A DNA stretch of 57,437 bases. Origin: a virus. The stretch covers positions 1 to 57,437 of IMG/VR virus record IMGVR_UViG_3300018481_000008; one strand, 5' to 3'. This document shows positions 32,581-42,839 of the stretch, piece after piece (positions within the stretch are counted from its first letter, which is position 1; every line of letters starts with the position of its first letter). The notes beneath the pieces are model-generated. The model ran no database searches, had not been told where the DNA came from, and worked only from the letters and a program-made list of their open reading frames with translations. The translations under genes were made by a program, and so were the position numbers.

Positions 32581-34266
32581 CTAGTTTGTAGCGTAGGCTT
32601 CGGCTAGTTCAGGATAACGCTTTGCAGCTTCAAGCATTGCATCCTTCTGATTAAGGTTATCTTCCGTCATTAGCTGACTAACCTTATCCGCAAATGCCTT
32701 ACGATCCTTCACACGATTACCTGTAGCCTGAACAACGTCCACAGTCTCATCTACACGTGAGCTACCAATCTCACCCAACTGGACTCCACCAGTAGCTACT
32801 GTTTCGACTAGCTGCTTTAGATCATCAGGAACAAGATTACCCATACCAAGCTTCATATGAGTCTGCTTAACTACGTCTTGCGCCCTGACCGATAGACGAT
32901 ACTTGGTCTTTTCTCCTTCTCCTTCACCTGCAACTTCAAAGTCTGCAAGAGAGTTGGCAAAAGATACAGCCTCATTTTCTCTATTCGTCCTTTCAAGCTT
33001 GGCAAGCCTTTCAGCCTGCTCTGGATACGCCTGTGCAAACGCAACCTGCTCAGACGCAACCTGTGTAGCTTCTCTTAGCTCAGAAACCAGTTCAACCTGT
33101 GAATCTAGAGCTTCCGTAACCTTGGTGGCAAGGTCCGCATCCTCTAGATCAGCAGCATTACTGATACCGAGCCTTTCTGCATACTGCAACAGTAGTTCAC
33201 GGTTCATTAGAGATTCCTCCAACTCTGGAAGGTTCGGCGGTCGATGTAACCTACCTCCATTTGCTTTCCAATCGTCGATATGCTCATCTTCCGGTGCTTC
33301 TCTAGGCTGTGGTTCTCCACCTAGACCACTACCGGGTTCTGAGTGTTCTTTCTCCTTATCAAAGCTAGCGCGAAGGCTAAATCCTAATCCTTCACTACTA
33401 CCATTATTAGCTACTTGTACCGCTGTGCCACCACCATTTAGCATTGCACCTAGAACCTCATCGTAGGTGCGAATACCATCTACCATGCCTGAATCAAGAG
33501 CCTTCTTTGCGCTAACAATGCCTCCTTCTCCATAGTTCTGCCTTACGTTTTCCTCAGTCGTGTTACGTCCTGCTGCTACCGACTGAATGAACAGATCGTT
33601 CGCATCTTTTACTACGCTCTGTAGATACTCATGGCTGTCATCATTAAGTGGAAGAATCTCCGCTGCCTTGAAGCGACCTTCCTTAATGACGGTCTGCTTA
33701 ACACCAATGTTCTCTGCTAGCTGGCTCTCATCAGTATGTACCATGAAAGTACCGATGCTGCCTACCATGCCACTGTCAGACACGTACATTTCACTTGCCT
33801 GACTTGCTAGATAGTAGGCGGCGCTAGCAGCCATTGTGTTTGCAACAGAGTAAATTGGCTTAATGTCTCTAGCCTCTCTAATCTCCTGGGCCATTTCTTC
33901 CAACATGAACGAAGAACCACCGGGACTATCTACATCAAGCAGAATACTCTCTACACGATCGTTCTGTAGTAGCTCACGGAAGTCCTGAGTGAACTGTTCC
34001 ATTGACGTAGCACCTGATAGTTCTGTCATCAGGTTAGCCTTTGGAAAGATTGGGCCATGCAAGGGTAGAATACCAACACTACCATGCTGTGAAGGTAGGC
34101 TACCACGATCACGCTTTGAATCCCTTGCTTCCTGCTTAAGTTGCTCAATGTCAATCTTACCATCAAGATGGGCATTGACAACTTGTAGGATCTGCCGTAG
34201 ACCACCCTCGGTAATCAACCAAGGAGTATCTTGGATCATTGAGATTACTCTTGCGTAATTCTTCAT
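32581..34266 (-). CDS. S49-type prohead protease fused to scaffold-like domain
   Basis: 561 residues. Residues 60-280 are a SppA/S49 peptidase: LDVDSPGGSS, catalytic S148 in MAASAAYY, K200 in GRFKAAEILP. Residues about 340-561 are helical and charged, resembling a scaffold. Such fusions process the prohead and shape its assembly. Confidence 0.88.
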   Translation of the reverse strand: MKNYARVISMIQDTPWLITEGGLRQILQVVNAHLDGKIDIEQLKQEARDSKRDRGSLPSQHGSVGILPLHGPIFPKANLMTELSGATSMEQFTQDFRELLQNDRVESILLDVDSPGGSSFMLEEMAQEIREARDIKPIYSVANTMAASAAYYLASQASEMYVSDSGMVGSIGTFMVHTDESQLAENIGVKQTVIKEGRFKAAEILPLNDDSHEYLQSVVKDANDLFIQSVAAGRNTTEENVRQNYGEGGIVSAKKALDSGMVDGIRTYDEVLGAMLNGGGTAVQVANNGSSEGLGFSLRASFDKEKEHSEPGSGLGGEPQPREAPEDEHIDDWKANGGRLHRPPNLPELEESLMNRELLLQYAERLGISNAADLEDADLATKVTEALDSQVELVSELREATQVASEQVAFAQAYPEQAERLAKLERTNRENEAVSFANSLADFEVAGEGEGEKTKYRLSVRAQDVVKQTHMKLGMGNLVPDDLKQLVETVATGGVQLGEIGSSRVDETVDVVQATGNRVKDRKAFADKVSQLMTEDNLNQKDAMLEAAKRYPELAEAYATN

Positions 34267-35778
34267 TTAGCTCCCCGCATTATCTGTTGGAGCATCGGTA
34301 TTACCACTTGAACCACCACGATCTTTACCCTTACCATTTGAACCATCAAAGGCGCCTGATTCAGTACCGTCACTAACCTTCTGTGGGGGAACGTTAGCTT
34401 CCGGTGTCTGTGAACCTCCAAGCTTAAGTGGCATATCACACCGAGAGCGCACCCAATTCTCAGTCTCTAGATCAAGAGTAATGAGATTTCGTGCAGCTAG
34501 GTTAGCTAGTGCTGATGCCCACTGTTGTAGATCCCTTGTTTCACCAATGTTCCGCACCTTCATCTGTGGGAAGCTATCGGTTTCAAAGTTGTATGCTACA
34601 AGCTGCGGGATAACGTACAGGTTGAACATATCACAAACGAGGTTAGCAAGATATCGCTGGCTCTTAGTGAACATATCCTGATGTGAACCAGCGGTTGCTC
34701 TACCTCCACCTTCTGCGATACCCATTAGGAGGAACTGCACCATCACGTTCAACATAATCATGCCGTTATGATGGTCGATTGACTTCATAACGTCCACAGG
34801 TTGTCCAGGCATATCTGCGAAACGTAGAATCCAACCAGTAGGTAATACCGCCCCCGCACGTTCATTAGTACGGATATTGCTAATTAGGTCTAGACCAACG
34901 CGAATATCGTTGTCATTAGCTGTGGGCGGTAGCTCTAGGATCGGGAAACCCATACCGTGACGTTCTTTCTGAATGCCGTCAATCTTGTATAGGTTTTCTT
35001 TGTAGACCCAATTCTTGTAGGACGTGCGAAGTAGCGATTTACCGTCTAGGTTGCCACCCTTCTTATTGTGCGTAAGAATGAGTAGCTTGCTAATAGGGAT
35101 GGTTACGTCCTGTGGTCGGTTGTCCTTGCGAATAGCAGAATGAACAACTGACTCGGGGCCACCGTTGTCGTCATAAATGAACTCTTTGATGGTAGGAGCC
35201 AAGCGTGGAGCAATCTTACGTAGCATTGTATATTTACGTCGATTGGCACCGTCGCGCGTTGGACTCCACTCGCGTTCTTCAAAGACTTTCTCCCCAATGC
35301 TGAAACCATGTTCCATCATCCTCAGCATATCGTTAAGTACATTGAGGAATGGACTTGTCTGTGACTGTAGAAGATTGTACTCTACAAATTGGGCGATTTC
35401 CAGATTGATGCCCTTATCTGTCCAAGGCTCAATAAAGAAGTCAGCACCGACAATGGGCATCTTGCCTGCACGTAGGGAAACGTCAATAGCTGCATCGTTA
35501 GTGGACATTCGCTCGTAGACACTGATAGCTTGCCCACGTGTAGCTAGCTCAGGTACAATGTCACGAATAGGTGCAACACGGCCGGAACCCTGGTCTACCA
35601 TCGCGCCGGCGTCTACTGGAATACTGCCCTTAGCGTTGTAACTTGTGCCAGTAGAGCGTCTACGAGGATCAGGGTCAGCCATAGCAATGCCGAGTCCATC
35701 AGCAAGAACGGCTAATGCCTCGTAGTTAGCAAATGGGTCTTGTTTCTTACTTAGACCCAGGGATTGTGCTAAACCCAA
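34267..35778 (-). CDS. Portal protein (DUF935-like)
   Basis: 503 residues. MLRMMEHGFSIGEKVFEE, NGMIMLNVMVQFLLMGIAEG and SHQDMFTKSQRYLANLVCDM fit the Mu gp29/DUF935 class of portals. The tail end is glycine/serine/aspartate-rich and probably disordered. Overlaps the terminase end by ten bases. Confidence 0.85.
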   Translation of the reverse strand: MGLAQSLGLSKKQDPFANYEALAVLADGLGIAMADPDPRRRSTGTSYNAKGSIPVDAGAMVDQGSGRVAPIRDIVPELATRGQAISVYERMSTNDAAIDVSLRAGKMPIVGADFFIEPWTDKGINLEIAQFVEYNLLQSQTSPFLNVLNDMLRMMEHGFSIGEKVFEEREWSPTRDGANRRKYTMLRKIAPRLAPTIKEFIYDDNGGPESVVHSAIRKDNRPQDVTIPISKLLILTHNKKGGNLDGKSLLRTSYKNWVYKENLYKIDGIQKERHGMGFPILELPPTANDNDIRVGLDLISNIRTNERAGAVLPTGWILRFADMPGQPVDVMKSIDHHNGMIMLNVMVQFLLMGIAEGGGRATAGSHQDMFTKSQRYLANLVCDMFNLYVIPQLVAYNFETDSFPQMKVRNIGETRDLQQWASALANLAARNLITLDLETENWVRSRCDMPLKLGGSQTPEANVPPQKVSDGTESGAFDGSNGKGKDRGGSSGNTDAPTDNAGS

Positions 35779-37163
35779 CTTTTATTCTCTTCTCTGGTAA
35801 TGGTCGCTTCTTGCGTGAAGAACTGCATAGCTTCGCTACCTGAATGGGCGGCAGTATAAATGTCGGACAGGCGTGGCCCCACGCCAAGAACGTACATATG
35901 ATTAAAGAAGTACCTAAGTGCATCAGGACCATGATCGTCAAAGTCATGCTGCATTTCCTTATGGTTCTTACCATCTTTAACTTCAACGAAATGCAGACGT
36001 TCCATCTGCCTAATGATATTCTCTTGCCTATAATCAAACCATAGCTTAGGACTACCATCAGGCTGTAGTTTAAGATGTGACTTAACTGCTTCAATTCCTA
36101 GTTTCCATCCCACAGGCTCACTTAACACTGGCCCTAGAATCATTGCTAGAGTTGCTGCTTCATCTGCTCCACGAGGATCACCAAACATACCATCAATGTG
36201 GTAGCCGGGAGGGTTCTTCCTATTACGGATGATCTGCCCATGCTCCCACGTACTCATAGAAGTAACCTGATACTCACGCCAAACGTACACATTATCACTA
36301 GGATCGACCATGATATCAAGACACACGAATGGGTCAGCAAATCCATAGTCGAACACTAGATAGTTACGCCATGCAGGATTGTAGTTGATTTCCTTAACGT
36401 GAATTTTCGGGATAAACTCGGTGTAGATTTTACCCTGGTACGCAACAAAGTCAGCAGCATACTCCTGTAGCCAAGTAACCTCAGGAGTAATCCGCTTAAG
36501 CTCGATCATTTCCTCTTCTTCCATACCCTTTGGATAACGAGCTTTGTTAGTCCACGTAGGTAGACGCCAAGACTCGTATTCAGGGAAGTCAGGCAATTGG
36601 CCCATCATCCACATACCCTGATACCAGTTGTACCCACGTGGGGTACTAGGAAAGATAGCCCATCCTCTACGATCACTCAATGCAGGTCTAACGTACATAT
36701 CCCACGTATCCTTATCGTGGGATGCTGCTTCTGCCATTACTACACCATCAAGCCCCTCACCGACAAGTCCATCTTTCCGGTCAGCGGATTTAACTTCAAT
36801 GACAGTTCCCCAGGGCATTTCAATACGCATTTGGCCTTGGTTGACATTGTACTGCTTCTTAATCCTACTACCAAGTCCGAGTTTCTTGACGAGGTTGCTG
36901 TAAAGTACACGGAACTCCTTTTCTCCTAGTGAGTAGTTTGGGCCTACGATCCAATACACCGGAGGATTGCTAGTGTCGATGTTTTCAGTCTCTAGTGCTG
37001 CGGCTGTAAGCTCATTACCACCGAACGTAGTCTTACCCCAACGGCGTCCACAGCAGGGGATCTTGAACCTTGCACCACTTAAATGGCATTCCCACTGTTC
37101 CTCACTGTGGGGTTCGTACTTAAGGGTCTTAAACAGACTACGCTTGGCAGTTTCGTTGAGCAC
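35769..37163 (-). CDS. Terminase large subunit
   Basis: 464 residues. Walker A CGRRWGKTT (38-46), Walker B LDGVVMAEAA with catalytic E145, coupling motif STPRGYNW (173-180), and an RNase H-like nuclease with LVFDYGFADPF, GMFGDPRG and DDHGPDALRYF. Motor and nuclease for DNA packaging. Unusually, it is separated from the small-terminase candidate by about 7.4 kb of surface-type genes. Confidence 0.92.
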   Translation of the reverse strand: MLNETAKRSLFKTLKYEPHSEEQWECHLSGARFKIPCCGRRWGKTTFGGNELTAAALETENIDTSNPPVYWIVGPNYSLGEKEFRVLYSNLVKKLGLGSRIKKQYNVNQGQMRIEMPWGTVIEVKSADRKDGLVGEGLDGVVMAEAASHDKDTWDMYVRPALSDRRGWAIFPSTPRGYNWYQGMWMMGQLPDFPEYESWRLPTWTNKARYPKGMEEEEMIELKRITPEVTWLQEYAADFVAYQGKIYTEFIPKIHVKEINYNPAWRNYLVFDYGFADPFVCLDIMVDPSDNVYVWREYQVTSMSTWEHGQIIRNRKNPPGYHIDGMFGDPRGADEAATLAMILGPVLSEPVGWKLGIEAVKSHLKLQPDGSPKLWFDYRQENIIRQMERLHFVEVKDGKNHKEMQHDFDDHGPDALRYFFNHMYVLGVGPRLSDIYTAAHSGSEAMQFFTQEATITREENKSWV

Positions 37164-37471
37164 TAGATACCTACAACGTCGAATTCATACGGTCCGAGCC
37201 ACGGTAGCTCAGGAGAGGTAGTAAAGCGTAACTGCAAACGATACGTACCAGGGTCCCACCCGCCACCCGTACTAGTGTCTACTAGGCACTTTACCTTCAT
37301 TAGTGAAACTACCAGCCCTGTGTTAGTCCATGTGACTTTATCTGTATCTAGAGGATCAGGATTGATTACCCTAAACTCAGGAGTGTGGCTTGAAAGATCA
37401 GCAATAGCACCTAGTTCATCTTCCACATCAATTACTAGGTACTCTTTGGTATTTTGTGGCAACTCAGGCAT
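37163..37471 (-). CDS. Small beta-rich hypothetical protein
   Basis: 102 residues; beta-sandwich-like pattern (YRLQLRFTTSPELPWLGPYE). Its stop and the terminase start touch, as do its start and the repeat-protein stop. Probably structural. Confidence 0.6.
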   Translation of the reverse strand: MPELPQNTKEYLVIDVEDELGAIADLSSHTPEFRVINPDPLDTDKVTWTNTGLVVSLMKVKCLVDTSTGGGWDPGTYRLQLRFTTSPELPWLGPYEFDVVGI

Positions 37472-39160
37472 TTACTTCCTTCCTAGAATAGCTGACCAAC
37501 GTTTACTTAATGCAGCACTGAACCGATTGCCCATTAAACCGCCACTCCACCGGCGTTCACCGAGCGTAGCAGAAAATCTATTGCCTGACAAGGTAGCTGA
37601 GTAGTTCGTGCTCAAACGTCCTACAAGTAGAGAATCGTAGGGTAGATATACTTCTTGAAATAGCCCAGGCGTAATGCGGAAGTAGACCGTTGCCGCATCT
37701 ACCATACTTGCGCTGAAATAATCTTCTACAGCACTTGGCGTAATAGTCAGCGTCGCGGTACTTGAATCTACTGCCTCGAACACCTGTGTCGAACTAGGAC
37801 TAATTGTGTATGTAACTGTGGCTGTATCTTCGTAGCCACTAGTAAGCGTATCTACGCCAGATGGAGTAAGGTCTAGATAGACCTCATTACTATCTGTAGA
37901 TGTTCGTTCTTCTGCCGCGCTAGGCGTAAGAGCAAATCGTACCTCAACTGAGTCAGTACTCTCTCTTGACTCAGTTGCGCTTGGCCCAATAACCAGGGAT
38001 ACTGTGGAGGCATCTGTACTCTCTCTCGATTCAGTTCCACTAGGAGTTAGGATGATAGATACAGTACTGCTGTCTACAACCTCTAGCGCGTCACTAGACG
38101 ATGGAGTGATCGCTAATGGAATAGTCCCGGCATCAGTAGTAGTACCACTCTGAAATTCGACGCCGCTAGGAGTGATCGCTACTGGAATAGTTGTGGCATC
38201 TGTTATCTCACGGCTTTCGATACCACTTGGAGTTAATATAACTGTTATGGTATTAGCGTCGGTATATTCCTTTGCAGGGAATTCGATCGCGCTAGGTGTT
38301 ACATCTACGTAGACAGTAGCAGCGTCAGTTACCTCACGTAGTTCACTACCACTAGGCGTAATCTTTAATACGGCCGTATTCGTATCTGTGTACTCTTTGG
38401 CTTTGAACTCTACTGCACTTACCGTAAGAGTTACGAGCACCGTAGCGGCATCAATACCCTCACGAATTTCGGTAGCACTGGTTTGCAGATCAACTAGTAC
38501 CGTATTGCTATCAGTCGATTCACGATTCTCTGTGCTGCTAGGAGTAATATCAACGTAGATCGTTCCAGTATCCGTATATTCTGTACCGCTTGCTACAACA
38601 GCACCATAGCCCATATCATCTAGGTGTGATGTAGCTCCTGCCTGATAAAGATCAAAGCCAGGAGCGCCGGCTGCGTTGTAGTTAGAATCGGTAGTAGAAA
38701 TTCGTTGTGTCCATACACCACTAGTACGTGTATAACACTTAATAGTTGTACCAATACATTCTAGTCCGACAGCATCGCCTGGAGCTTTATTGAAACTAAC
38801 AGATGAACCGATCTGAGTTTGTAGGCCGTTATCAAGACGCTGTAGCGTGAGGTTGTTTGAGCCAGTTGCCCACGATGCTTGGAATCCATCGTAAGCTCCA
38901 CCACCTGTTGTAAGTCTGCAAAAGACACCACAGTAGTCAGGATTGTCTACATTCGTTATAAAGCATTCCTGATCTGCAGCAAAACTAGCTGGTGTGTCAA
39001 GATAAGCACCAACATAAGGCTCGATAGTATTTGCGACCATGTTACTTTCGATGCCAGCAGTATTTGCACCACCAAGAGTGCTAAAATCGGGATCGCGAAT
39101 ATGCAGCAGCCCGTTCGCGAATGTGAATGTCTTAACTACGCTTGTAGTTGGGAAAGCCAT
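37472..39160 (-). CDS. Repeat-rich surface protein with jelly-roll-like N-terminus
   Basis: 562 residues. Residues 1-190 look like a LamG/concanavalin-type jelly roll (DGFQASWATGSNN, GDAVGLECIG). Residues 195-499 are about 15 tandem units of 20 residues with consensus TDAxTVxxxxTPSGxExRES. The last 63 residues are short aromatic-Ser repeats (GNRFSA, RRWSGG, KRWSAI) ending LGRK. No signal peptide. Likely a head fibre, decoration or tail-attached adhesin. Shares repeats and tail with the gene at 39675. Confidence 0.65.
   Translation of the reverse strand: MAFPTTSVVKTFTFANGLLHIRDPDFSTLGGANTAGIESNMVANTIEPYVGAYLDTPASFAADQECFITNVDNPDYCGVFCRLTTGGGAYDGFQASWATGSNNLTLQRLDNGLQTQIGSSVSFNKAPGDAVGLECIGTTIKCYTRTSGVWTQRISTTDSNYNAAGAPGFDLYQAGATSHLDDMGYGAVVASGTEYTDTGTIYVDITPSSTENRESTDSNTVLVDLQTSATEIREGIDAATVLVTLTVSAVEFKAKEYTDTNTAVLKITPSGSELREVTDAATVYVDVTPSAIEFPAKEYTDANTITVILTPSGIESREITDATTIPVAITPSGVEFQSGTTTDAGTIPLAITPSSSDALEVVDSSTVSIILTPSGTESRESTDASTVSLVIGPSATESRESTDSVEVRFALTPSAAEERTSTDSNEVYLDLTPSGVDTLTSGYEDTATVTYTISPSSTQVFEAVDSSTATLTITPSAVEDYFSASMVDAATVYFRITPGLFQEVYLPYDSLLVGRLSTNYSATLSGNRFSATLGERRWSGGLMGNRFSAALSKRWSAILGRK
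37664..38578 (-). repeat. About 15 tandem 60-nt coding repeats
   Basis: Each unit encodes 20 residues (22-23 in four units with inserts such as FKAKEY). Diverged enough that amino-acid identity exceeds nucleotide identity, so this is an old, selected repeat rather than a recent slippage product. Confidence 0.8.
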
Positions 39161-39675
39161 TATTCAGTAATCCTGACATCTACATCGGTATAAGGCTTAA
39201 CAGGAACTTGCTCAGTAGTAAAAACATAGTCGTTACCCGAACGTGCTGGCTTAAATCGCTTTGAGCATAGTAGTCCCAACAGATCATCCAGTGTACGAGC
39301 GCGCCAGCTAGTTAGATTAGAACCCATTACGGCTGTAATTTCTTGTGTTGTGTATCCTAGTGATTGCAACTTGTTATTGATTTGGTTTCGTTCACCATTG
39401 GTCATGTTCGCAAACGACGATGTTAAATCTACCCATCTGCGTGGAATAGCTATAAAGTTAGGTGCTGCATCAATTGTGCTCAGTAGAGCATTAGATGCAC
39501 GAACCTTAACTACCGCACTGTCTCCTAATACCTCAATTTCTTCCCACGTACCGCCCTCAGCGAAAATCTGCTCACTAAAGTCGTCCATAGCACAGTATCT
39601 ACCGGGACGAATGAGAAAACCGTCTAGAATTAGATCACGGCGCTTGTATGGTGTAATGAACCAACCTAGTGGCAT
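39160..39675 (-). CDS. Hypothetical virion-associated protein
   Basis: 171 residues between the two repeat proteins, with overlapping starts and stops on both sides. N-terminal half beta-rich; a helical middle with LGYTTQEITAVMGSNLTSW, which resembles a small helix-turn-helix or tail-fibre-associated segment. Unrecognised. Confidence 0.6.
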   Translation of the reverse strand: MPLGWFITPYKRRDLILDGFLIRPGRYCAMDDFSEQIFAEGGTWEEIEVLGDSAVVKVRASNALLSTIDAAPNFIAIPRRWVDLTSSFANMTNGERNQINNKLQSLGYTTQEITAVMGSNLTSWRARTLDDLLGLLCSKRFKPARSGNDYVFTTEQVPVKPYTDVDVRITE

Positions 39676-42212
39676 TATTTACGTCCTATCACGCCGGCCC
39701 ATCGCTTACTAAGCGAAGCAGCCCATCTATTACCAGCTAGTGCAGCAGAGAAACGCACATTTCCGATCTTGGCTGACCAGTGACTAGTGAAAGTAGCACT
39801 CCAACGTCTATCTCCCATACTACCGGAGAAGCGAGTACCAGCTATCGTACCTGACCAGTGCCTAGATAATGTTCCTACCAGTAATGCATCAAAGTAACTA
39901 ATGAATTCACTTAGTGTACCCGGTGTGATTCTTACGTAGACTAAGCCTTCATCTTCGTTACCAAAGCCAACACGGAATTCATCGGCGCTTACTGTTAAAA
40001 CCACCACAGTTGTGGCGGAATCTATGCTCTGTAGTGTAGAGGTGGAAGATGGAGTGATTACTAGAGGAACAGTGCCGGAATCAACGTAACCAGAAGCAAG
40101 AGTATGATCGTCAACGCCACTAGGCTGCAAATCATAGTAAATGGTGTTGGAGTCTGAAACCTCTCTACTCTCAGTACCATTCGGAGTAAGCGTAACCGGG
40201 ATCGTAGACGCATCAGTTACTTCTCTCTGTTCAGTACCGCTTGGAGTAACGTCAACGTAGATTGTAGCGGCATCCGAAACTTCTCTAGTATCAGTAGAGC
40301 TAGGAGTGATCGTTAGAGTTGCGGTTGCGCTATCAGTGCTTTCCCGTAGATCAGTTGCGGAAGGGGTAAGAACAAAGTTGATGGTGCCTGCGTCCGTAAA
40401 GCCACTAGCACTAGTGTGGTCATCTACCCCACTAGGCGTGATTGAATAGGCAATGGTCGCGGCGTCGGTAGATTCCCGAGCTTCGGTACTAGAAGGCGTT
40501 AGTGCAAGCGTAATTGTTGCTGCGTCAGTAGTCTCTCTAAATTCGATACCGCTAGGAGTGATACTAAGAGGGACTGTTGCGGTATCAACTGTGCTAAGTA
40601 GATCAGTTCCACTCGCGTTGAGGTCAACGTATACTGTTCCTGAGTCACTGATTTCCCTGATTTCGGTTGCGGATGGAGTTAGTACGACATTTACGGTAGC
40701 TGCATCAACTCTCTCCGCAACATCAGTAGAGCTAACTGTAAGAGCAAGGCTGACAGTAGTAGCATCTGTGCTTTCACGTGCTTCCACTCCACTTGGCTGT
40801 AGGTCAACATAGATGGTTCCGCTATCTGTAAGTTCTCTGCCATGTACTTCAACTCCACTCGGAGTTAGAACAACCGTAACTGTGTTAGCATCAGTTGACT
40901 CTCTAGCTTCCGTTGCTGAAAGCGTAATAGTAAGTCGTACTGTGTTTGTGTCAACATAATCTGCGGCATCCGTGGAGGAAGGTTGAATGTCGAGATAAGC
41001 TGTAGCTGCATCAGTGGATTCTCGATTTTCTGTAGATGAGAGTTGAAGGTCAACATAGATGGTATTAGCGTCTGTAATCTCGCGGAACTCAGTTGCGCTG
41101 GCCGTTAGAACGAGTGGAACTGTATTGCTATCGACACCTTCAAAGACTTCAACACTACTAGGTGTGATATCTACATAAATGGTTCCTGAGTCGGTAAACT
41201 CAGTACCACCACCAGTAGGTGCTTCATCGGGAAGATTAAGCCGTAACTGGTCAATTTCAAAGGTAGCGGTTGAACCGTCCGCACAATATCCATACCATCT
41301 AATCTCTAGGTCAGAGTAATCCGTAATGAGTTCAGCATTGGCATCAGCAATTGGTATGTCGTAATCTACTAATGTGCCCGATAACAGTCCACTCGCACGA
41401 TTACCCGATCGGTTGTTAGCGCCCTCATAAAGAGCAATGATGAGTTCTCCTGCTCCACCTGTTACTCTAGCCCTAAGCTTAAATGAATGCGCTATTTGAG
41501 CAGCAGGTGTTGAAGGGTGCGCTGCGAGACTCATACGCCCTACTGATGTTTGCTTAGGAACAACAGGATGAATAACAAGCGTATTTGCGCGCCAACCACG
41601 TGAAGCGTTCTGTGTAAACGTACCGGGATTTTCTGATGAGGTAGCACTAACTTGTCGTGCTGCTGCACCAAGACCACCGGATAGGTTAGTACCGCCTGTA
41701 CCGCCTGTCTTTTCTACCTGACCACTCGTATAGTTAGATGGGAAGGTGGTAACAAGTACGTCGGTGTCTGCTACTTCTACAGCACCAGTCATAGAGAAAA
41801 AGGCTAATGCTAGAATATCCTTTGGTCCACCCGTTACTGCTCTAGACGGTGGATCAGGTGTAGTAGACGTTCCAGTAGCGGTAGTGCCAATTTCAGGAGT
41901 GATTGATTTATCGGCTCCTGTAATCCGATAGGCACACCATACTGAACGAGAGGCTACTGACTGAACAAACGTCGGATTAGAGGGAACGCCGGTTCCTGTA
42001 TAGCGAATAACCGCTAACCCGGAAGCTACTGCTTCATCTAGAATCTCAGTCCAGTTAGCTAACGCATTGATAGTACAGGAGACAGAACCTTTAGCAATGA
42101 TGACGATGTACTCATCGGTTGCTGCACCACCACCCGGTAGTGTAACTGCTAGGTTAGTACCGTTAGCAGTAAGACCACCTTCGACTACGGCAGCTACAGC
42201 AGGAGAAGCCAC
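39675..42212 (-). CDS. Large repeat-rich surface protein
   Basis: 845 residues. Residues 1-215 form one beta-rich domain, 222-328 a second that resembles a carbohydrate-binding sandwich (FKLRARVTGGAGELIIALYE, ATFEIDQLRLNL), and 339-765 hold about 21 units of the same 20-residue repeat as the 37472 gene. The last 80 residues carry seven short aromatic-Ser units (HWSGT, TRFSGS, RRWSAT, HWSAK, VRFSAA, NRWAAS, KRWAGV) ending IGRK. Probably a long fibrous appendage. Confidence 0.65.
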   Translation of the reverse strand: MASPAVAAVVEGGLTANGTNLAVTLPGGGAATDEYIVIIAKGSVSCTINALANWTEILDEAVASGLAVIRYTGTGVPSNPTFVQSVASRSVWCAYRITGADKSITPEIGTTATGTSTTPDPPSRAVTGGPKDILALAFFSMTGAVEVADTDVLVTTFPSNYTSGQVEKTGGTGGTNLSGGLGAAARQVSATSSENPGTFTQNASRGWRANTLVIHPVVPKQTSVGRMSLAAHPSTPAAQIAHSFKLRARVTGGAGELIIALYEGANNRSGNRASGLLSGTLVDYDIPIADANAELITDYSDLEIRWYGYCADGSTATFEIDQLRLNLPDEAPTGGGTEFTDSGTIYVDITPSSVEVFEGVDSNTVPLVLTASATEFREITDANTIYVDLQLSSTENRESTDAATAYLDIQPSSTDAADYVDTNTVRLTITLSATEARESTDANTVTVVLTPSGVEVHGRELTDSGTIYVDLQPSGVEARESTDATTVSLALTVSSTDVAERVDAATVNVVLTPSATEIREISDSGTVYVDLNASGTDLLSTVDTATVPLSITPSGIEFRETTDAATITLALTPSSTEARESTDAATIAYSITPSGVDDHTSASGFTDAGTINFVLTPSATDLRESTDSATATLTITPSSTDTREVSDAATIYVDVTPSGTEQREVTDASTIPVTLTPNGTESREVSDSNTIYYDLQPSGVDDHTLASGYVDSGTVPLVITPSSTSTLQSIDSATTVVVLTVSADEFRVGFGNEDEGLVYVRITPGTLSEFISYFDALLVGTLSRHWSGTIAGTRFSGSMGDRRWSATFTSHWSAKIGNVRFSAALAGNRWAASLSKRWAGVIGRK
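39918..41198 (-). repeat. About 21 tandem 60-nt coding repeats
   Basis: Same TDAxTVxxxxTPSGxExRES unit as at 37664-38578. Each unit suggests two beta-strands with turns at TPSG and RESTD. Three units carry longer linkers (VHGREL, DDHTSASGF, DDHTLASGY). Confidence 0.8.
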
Positions 42213-42829
42213 TAGCTAGCCGTTCCTGTGATAACCGTACCGTCAGCAGAGAGTTCGTCAACCTTAGACCATAGTGGAGCAGGAGCCCATCCTGTAGTTA
42301 CGATATCACCATCTGGTACTAGATCAATCATTGCAGCATCGGGAATTTCGAATGCTACATAATCTATACGACTCTCATTGAATGTTATACCACCATCGTC
42401 TGCTTGATAGACTCGTACACCGATATTACTGTAGTCGATGATCGCAGCGATTTCGCCACTAGACAGTACGTAGTCTTGATCTGTGTAGGCATCAATACCA
42501 GTAGGCACCATACCAAACATTGCGATAGTAGAACTATCGGAAATATTATATAGTTCAATGTCACCGTCAATTGCGGTATCCTGACGTACATAGATTGTAT
42601 GAGTACCTGCGGTAGGGGGTAGAAGAGGCTGCATCGTACAAAAAATGTTAGCGAATACTGTTCCCGATGCGGTAAAGTTGAGAATCGCTGCGGCACCACC
42701 AATTGTAGATAAAGCCTCAGCAAATGAACTAGCTGATCCAAATGGTGCCCAACTCCAGCCTGTATTGAAGGTATCGCTACCGTCAAGATCGGTAGTAATA
42801 TCGGTACTTGGAAATGAGATTTGCGCCAT
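42212..42829 (-). CDS. Beta-rich structural protein
   Basis: 205 residues, rich in aromatic, Thr, Ser and Asp. Shows a lectin-like sandwich pattern (GTHTIYVRQDTAIDGDIELY, then SRIDYVAFEIPD) also seen in the second domain of the 39675 protein. ATG is only nine bases after a T-run terminator, so the ribosome site is weak or unusual. Confidence 0.6.
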   Translation of the reverse strand: MAQISFPSTDITTDLDGSDTFNTGWSWAPFGSASSFAEALSTIGGAAAILNFTASGTVFANIFCTMQPLLPPTAGTHTIYVRQDTAIDGDIELYNISDSSTIAMFGMVPTGIDAYTDQDYVLSSGEIAAIIDYSNIGVRVYQADDGGITFNESRIDYVAFEIPDAAMIDLVPDGDIVTTGWAPAPLWSKVDELSADGTVITGTAS

Positions 42830-42839
42830 TGTGTATTAA

